Below are positions 34,975 through 38,248 of a DNA stretch of 38,248 nt, one piece after another (position 1 is the stretch's first letter; each line of letters opens with the position of its first letter). The stretch is from Methanoculleus sp. UBA303 (GTDB lineage: Archaea > Halobacteriota > Methanomicrobia > Methanomicrobiales > Methanoculleaceae), in contig DANY01000044.1 in the NCBI GenBank assembly GCA_002501655.1, forward strand, positions 1 through 38,248, in the 5' to 3' direction. The notes under the pieces were generated by a model, which saw nothing but the letters and a program-made list of their open reading frames with translations, was not told where the DNA came from and did no database searches. Position numbers and translations under genes: made by a program.

Positions 34975-36212
34975 TTACATCAGGCTCTCAATGATATTCT
35001 TCTGAAAGTCCTGTATCTTCTTCAAATGCCGGATGAGGCAGAACTCTGTCTGGCAGAGTCGTCTATATTCATGCGCAATCTTACCCCGCTCTTCCTTTGG
35101 TGGAACCGGCATTAATAGAGCACCGAACCTATCCGCACCTAGATGAGCAACCGAAGTCGTCTGGCTTGCAACCGCAGCAAATACGCCGAAGTTGAAACAA
35201 TACTGGAAGTATGCATAAGCATATTCTGTTAGCACTTTTCCGCCAGCACGGTAGCGAATCAACGTATTTTGGAAGCAACAATCCTCTATTGCGCCATCAA
35301 AAATTGCACATCTTCCGACAAGTTCACGACTCTGTCCTTCATTGAGGAGAATATCCCCCTTCTGAAGGCAATAGGTCTCAAAGTCTCTCTTGTCAAAGTC
35401 CATCTTTAGGACATCATTATAATCAAAATAGGCATCAAAGACGTTCGCCACGCGAAGGTACGGTTTAGCCATTATCCCAGTTTGATGCTTGGGGGAGCGT
35501 TGCCTTCCGAGTTGGACAAACCCTGTCCCACGTATCGGGAGACAGTCATTGCCGTTGGGATTAGCGAATACAGAGTGGAGGTAAGATCTGCGAAACATTG
35601 CTGATTTTTCAGTCATATCTGCAGCTTCGCAATAGGCCTCATCCACCGCCCACAACACCTCCGCGATGCAGCGCTGCTGGTCGAGCGGCGGGAGGTCGAA
35701 CTCAAACTTTGCAAGATGTTTCCAGCGGGTGCGAGGAGAGAGCGAGCCGGCTGAGGTCTCGACCGCATACTGGAAGTACCGCTCCGAGAGGAAGATGAAC
35801 GGCAGGAGCTCCGGCAAAAGACGGTCATCCCGGGGTGCAAACACATAAATGTCACCGGAGACCACCGCATCGAACTCGGCCACGGCAACTTTTCGCTGGT
35901 ATGCCCGGCGCTTGCCGAAGAGCACCTGCCTCGGCCGGCAGCGGCAGGTGAAGGTGGTGCCGTCCGCAACATTGCCCCAGTGCGAATGTGCAGCGAACCC
36001 GGTTCGAGGTGTTCCAGCCCGATAAACCGCTCGGTGCCCGCCCCCGCAGGGTCCCGCTCGGTCTCACTCAGGTTCTCGACGACATCGCCAAAGCGGACAC
36101 GTTTCCCCCCCTCCGCTCGAATATCAGGAGCCTCGCCCAGCCGGGGTTCGGCCGGAGACCGCCGGGAGCCGGCCCGGCAGTGATCATCGTCACCCTTCTC
36201 CCCGCAGGGCAC
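34975..36212 (-). pseudogene. hsdS: type I restriction-modification specificity subunit, frameshifted
   Basis: HsdS carries two target-recognition domains that set the DNA site of type I systems. The N-terminal part starts near 36212 (GTG), with KRVRFGDVVENLSETERDP and RFIGLEHLEPGSLHIR. Near 35987 the frame breaks; the next frame continues WGNVADGTTFTCRCRPRQVLFGKRRAYQRK. It then runs through SAGSLSPRTRWKHLAKFEFDLPPLDQQ, the conserved spacer helix, and a second recognition domain to the stop at 34975. A single base appears missing. The downstream 316 residues alone could still be made. No hsdM lies in the window, so it probably cannot work as normal HsdS. Confidence 0.85.
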
Positions 36213-36894
36213 GCCCTCTCCAGGTAAGGCGATATCGCTGCCTGCTGCTGCGCGGTTTGTCAGGGGTGGTCATCTCGACCAGGCCTTCACGGATTGCCGG
36301 CTGCAGGTAGGCCTTCCTGAAGTGTTCGGCGTTCCTCAGGCCGAGGACATCCTGAAGTTCCCGGCGCGACATCTCACCGCCGAGAACTCCGATGATCTGC
36401 ATGACTTCCGTGGTGACTTCCGTGGTAACTTCCGTGGTAAAGAAGGTCAGGGTGACGCCGCGGTCGTCCTCCGACCACTGCGGCAGAGGTAGACCGCGCT
36501 CGGTGCAGGCCCTCTGGATCAATATGCTGCCCCGGCCAATCTTTTCCATATATCCGCGCAGGTACAGCACGTGTGCAATGTCCGGATTGCGCAGAACGGA
36601 CAGTGTTCCCTTCTGGAGTTTTGCAAGCGTCACGCCTTCAGGAAACTTACCGGTATTTGAGATCTCCAGGCGATCCGGGTAGATATGGGCGGTGATTCCG
36701 CCGGAGAAATCACTGTAGTCACGGTGGGCAAAGGCGTTGACCAGACCTTCCCTGACGGCGCCTGAAGGGTAGAAGGGCTCATCCTGGCGTTTAAGATCGG
36801 CAGGTCTGAAACGCGATACCGTAGGGGTATTCCTCAAAATAAAGGAGTACACATCTTCCAGTACCGGCACCAGTGGGCCTTCGTAGGATTTCAT
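36190..36894 (-). pseudogene. N-terminally truncated HATPase_c_4/AlbA_2-type protein
   Basis: The 234 residues match only the C-terminal half of the AlbA_2/HATPase_c_4 family: SGAVREGLVNAFAHRDYSDFSGGITAHIYPDRLEI, then YMEKIGRGSILIQRA. A (EVTT)3 linker and a winged helix follow. The AlbA_2 domain is missing; upstream of MKSYEGPLV the frame stays open for only ten codons before a stop. It overlaps hsdS by 23 bases. It is a distant relative of the 29041-30417 protein, not a copy. A short functional product cannot be excluded. Confidence 0.75.
36402..36437 (-). repeat. three tandem 12-base units encoding EVTT
   Basis: The plus strand holds TGACTTCCGTGG twice and TAACTTCCGTGG once, in tandem. They encode the linker between the HATPase part and the winged helix. 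Confidence 0.9.
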
Positions 36895-37048
36895 ATCCTG
36901 GTACGTGTCGCCGGCCCGCCAATACTATCGGACCATTGAATTAGTGCAACGCACCGTTGCGCAACCTCTCCTTTGATCCGGCGGCCGCCCGGGCCTGGTC
37001 GGCGCAGGTTGCGGTCTGGCAGATCCGGCGGTCCCGATGATCCGTATG

Positions 37049-37373
37049 TTTGCACTTTTGCACCACGTTTGCACCAGAATTCCGGGGAAAGTGCAAATGA
37101 AAAAAACGCCCGACCCGACGGGGATTGTTGTATTAGAGAGATATGTACAGATATATACTGATCAGAGTACTCATTTACACCATTTACCGGGAACGGAGAG
37201 CCTGCCAGCAGGAGTGGGTGACCCACCCCTGGGTGCCTGTGAAAACCGCGGTGGTGCAAAGATACGTCGGATTCCGGAGGATCTGCGGCCGACCTCCGGA
37301 TGGCGGGCACAGAGAGGTTTTTCCTGGTGCAAAGTTGGGTGCAAAGAAGTGTAAACGGGTGTAAATGTGCAAA
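37049..37373. repeat. cluster of eleven GTG(C/T)AAA heptads
   Basis: Forward copies start at 37091, 37254, 37327, 37339, 37349, 37359 and 37367. Reverse copies (TTTGCAC or TTTACAC) start at 37049, 37057, 37068 and 37174. The right-hand group is spaced 12, 10, 10 and 8 bases, close to one helical turn. The left trio and right group face each other, and CTGGTGCAAA occurs in both groups, so the block is bounded by imperfect inverted repeats. The stretch 36895-37569 has no supported gene. An operator array, iteron-like origin or small non-autonomous element are all possible. Confidence 0.8.
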
Positions 37374-37440
37374 CGAATACCTCGGTCAACCCCACTGACC
37401 ACATCGTCCTCCGGGTGGCCTGGGACGAGGCCCGGGTCAG

Positions 37441-37462
37441 CGCCTGCGGCCTGCGGCAGGCG
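37441..37462. repeat. GC-rich hairpin
   Basis: CGCCTGC at 37441-37447 pairs with GCAGGCG at 37456-37462 around an eight-base loop. It lies between the heptad cluster and the lipoprotein gene. Confidence 0.45.
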
Positions 37463-37537
37463 TCACCCGGCGCTCGTGTTCATTAACCAGGGGTGGGTGC
37501 CGAACCCCGGATTTTCCCCCGGGCGGCCCCCACCCGC

Positions 37538-37547
37538 AGATTAATCA
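37538..37547 (+). promoter_or_regulatory. possible TATA box of the lipoprotein gene
   Basis: AGATTAATCA lies 23-32 bases before the ATG at 37570, a spacing that would give a leaderless message. It is a weak match, by eye. Confidence 0.3.
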
Positions 37548-37569
37548 CCCTCCAGTCCGACCTTGTATC

Positions 37570-38016
37570 ATGAATCTTCCTCAAATTTCAATTCTCACCG
37601 TCCTGCTGCTCCTTCTTGCGGTCTCTGCATGCGGCTGCATAGACCAGGAATCAGTCATCTCCGATGATGATGCGGCGCAGGTGCTTGCCTACGCAGACCC
37701 GATCGCCGAGAACCTCCTTGCCGGCTTCAATGAAGATAACTATACGACGTACTCCCGCGATTTCAGCCCCGAGATGAAGCAGAGCCTGGATGAGGGTGCG
37801 TTCGAGCAGAACCGCGAACACGTCACATCCCGGATCGGGCTCTACAAATCCCGGGAGAGCACGGTCGTCACACAGACCGGCGAGTACATCGCCGTAACCT
37901 ATAAAGCGACCTTTGAGCGGGATGACGGGGTGAATCTCCGGTTCGTCTTCAAAAAAGACGACGAATCGCACCGGCTCCATGGGCTCTGGTTCAACTCCCC
38001 CAAGCTGCGCAGTTGA
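37570..38016 (+). CDS. DUF3887-like secreted lipoprotein
   Basis: A 148-residue protein with a signal peptide (hydrophobic residues 8-18, LTVLLLLLAVSA) and Cys at 21 and 23, suitable for lipid attachment. The mature part resembles DUF3887: AYADPIAENLLAGFNEDNYTTYSRDFSPEMKQSLDE, then GEYIAVTYKATFERDDGVNLRFVF. This cystatin/NTF2-like fold occurs in many secreted methanogen proteins. Function unknown. Codon use matches the core genome, suggesting the accessory region ends before it. Confidence 0.8.
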   Translation: MNLPQISILTVLLLLLAVSACGCIDQESVISDDDAAQVLAYADPIAENLLAGFNEDNYTTYSRDFSPEMKQSLDEGAFEQNREHVTSRIGLYKSRESTVVTQTGEYIAVTYKATFERDDGVNLRFVFKKDDESHRLHGLWFNSPKLRS

Positions 38017-38061
38017 GGCGTCCCCGGCGGGGACCTCTCGGCCGGCCCCGGATCAGGGAGA

Positions 38062-38208
38062 ATTCGCTGTATCCGAACCCCGGAGCGGTACACCATCACC
38101 AGCTCCGATGAGGAGAACGACCGCTTCATGCGAGACGTTGCCGAAGGCAAAAAGACACAAGAAGACGTCAGAGTCTGGCTCTACTCAGTTGCGAAGAAAA
38201 GTCGGTGA
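38062..38208 (+). pseudogene. orphan C-terminal reading frame
   Basis: The same frame as the lipoprotein stays open after its stop codon and reads IRTPERYTITSSDEENDRFMR, then DVAEGKKTQEDVRVWLYSVAKKSR, ending at TGA 38206-38208. The composition looks like real protein sequence, but there is no suitable start; the only ATG is at 38128. It may be a gene remnant or a very short protein. I do not recognise it. Confidence 0.3.
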
Positions 38209-38248
38209 GTTATTGTGCCAGGAGTTCGGGTAGTGCTCCAGCAGAGAA

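Noticed and set aside
36891..37310. Minus-strand frame of 139 codons upstream of the truncated HATPase gene
   Set aside because: It crosses the heptad cluster and has no recognisable domain or ribosome site; more likely non-coding.
37049..37373. CRISPR array interpretation of the heptad cluster
   Set aside because: Repeats are seven bases, in both orientations, with irregular short spacing; there are no repeat-spacer units of CRISPR size and no cas genes in the window.
37374..37560. A second tRNA-Leu 3' end as right attachment site of the island
   Set aside because: I looked for CCCTCGC or the T arm near the right edge and found none, so integration by a tRNA-directed integrase is not supported here. 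No integrase gene is present either.

Overview
The window reads as a GC-rich chromosome segment from a methanogenic archaeon, most likely Methanomicrobiales and probably Methanoculleus or a close relative. The genus is inference from gene content, not a search. Lineage markers are the archaeal S-adenosylmethionine synthetase, GatD/GatE tRNA-dependent amidotransferase, ribosomal protein L10e, an archaeal-type diadenylate cyclase, DUF555, DUF2070 and a DUF5350-like protein.

Bases 1-14000, nearly all on the minus strand, are housekeeping. Nine genes (fumarase alpha and beta, KorDABC 2-oxoglutarate:ferredoxin oxidoreductase, SucCD, diadenylate cyclase) run from 10613 down to 3776, mostly with 4-base ATGA overlaps. 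They form the C4-to-2-oxoglutarate part of a partial TCA cycle, with c-di-AMP synthesis coupled at the end. metK-hisG-hisA-hisB follows. Upstream lie rpl10e and a lipoprotein/permease/ATPase ABC importer whose promoter overlaps a nested palindrome.

Bases 14340-16882 are a visibly AT-rich island: a small Ric-like protein, a metal P-type ATPase with an unusual Cys-Pro-Gly motif, and a separate metallochaperone-like HMA protein. The IS200/IS605-type right end and a broken tnpB tail sit directly at the stop codon of the last gene. The island looks acquired.

Bases 17198-27661 return to GC-rich core genes on the plus strand: argH-gatD-gatE, an RGG-repeat basic protein, an unknown helical protein, nitroreductase, DUF555, PfkB kinase, DUF2070 membrane protein, an aminotransferase and tRNA-Leu(UAA).

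Bases 27700-37500, next to the tRNA, are an accessory defence island on the minus strand. A GajA-GajB pair (Gabija-type anti-phage system) appears intact. It sits inside the remains of a type I restriction-modification locus: frameshifted hsdS, an hsdR reduced by deletions and frameshifts, no hsdM, and two AlbA_2/HATPase-type proteins, one full length and one truncated. A 44-base near-identical copy of the aminotransferase 3' end borders the hsdR remnant. At the far edge, about 325 bases hold eleven copies of the heptad GTG(C/T)AAA, arranged as two mainly opposed clusters, with no gene that explains them. The window closes with a DUF3887-like lipoprotein and an orphan C-terminal reading frame.
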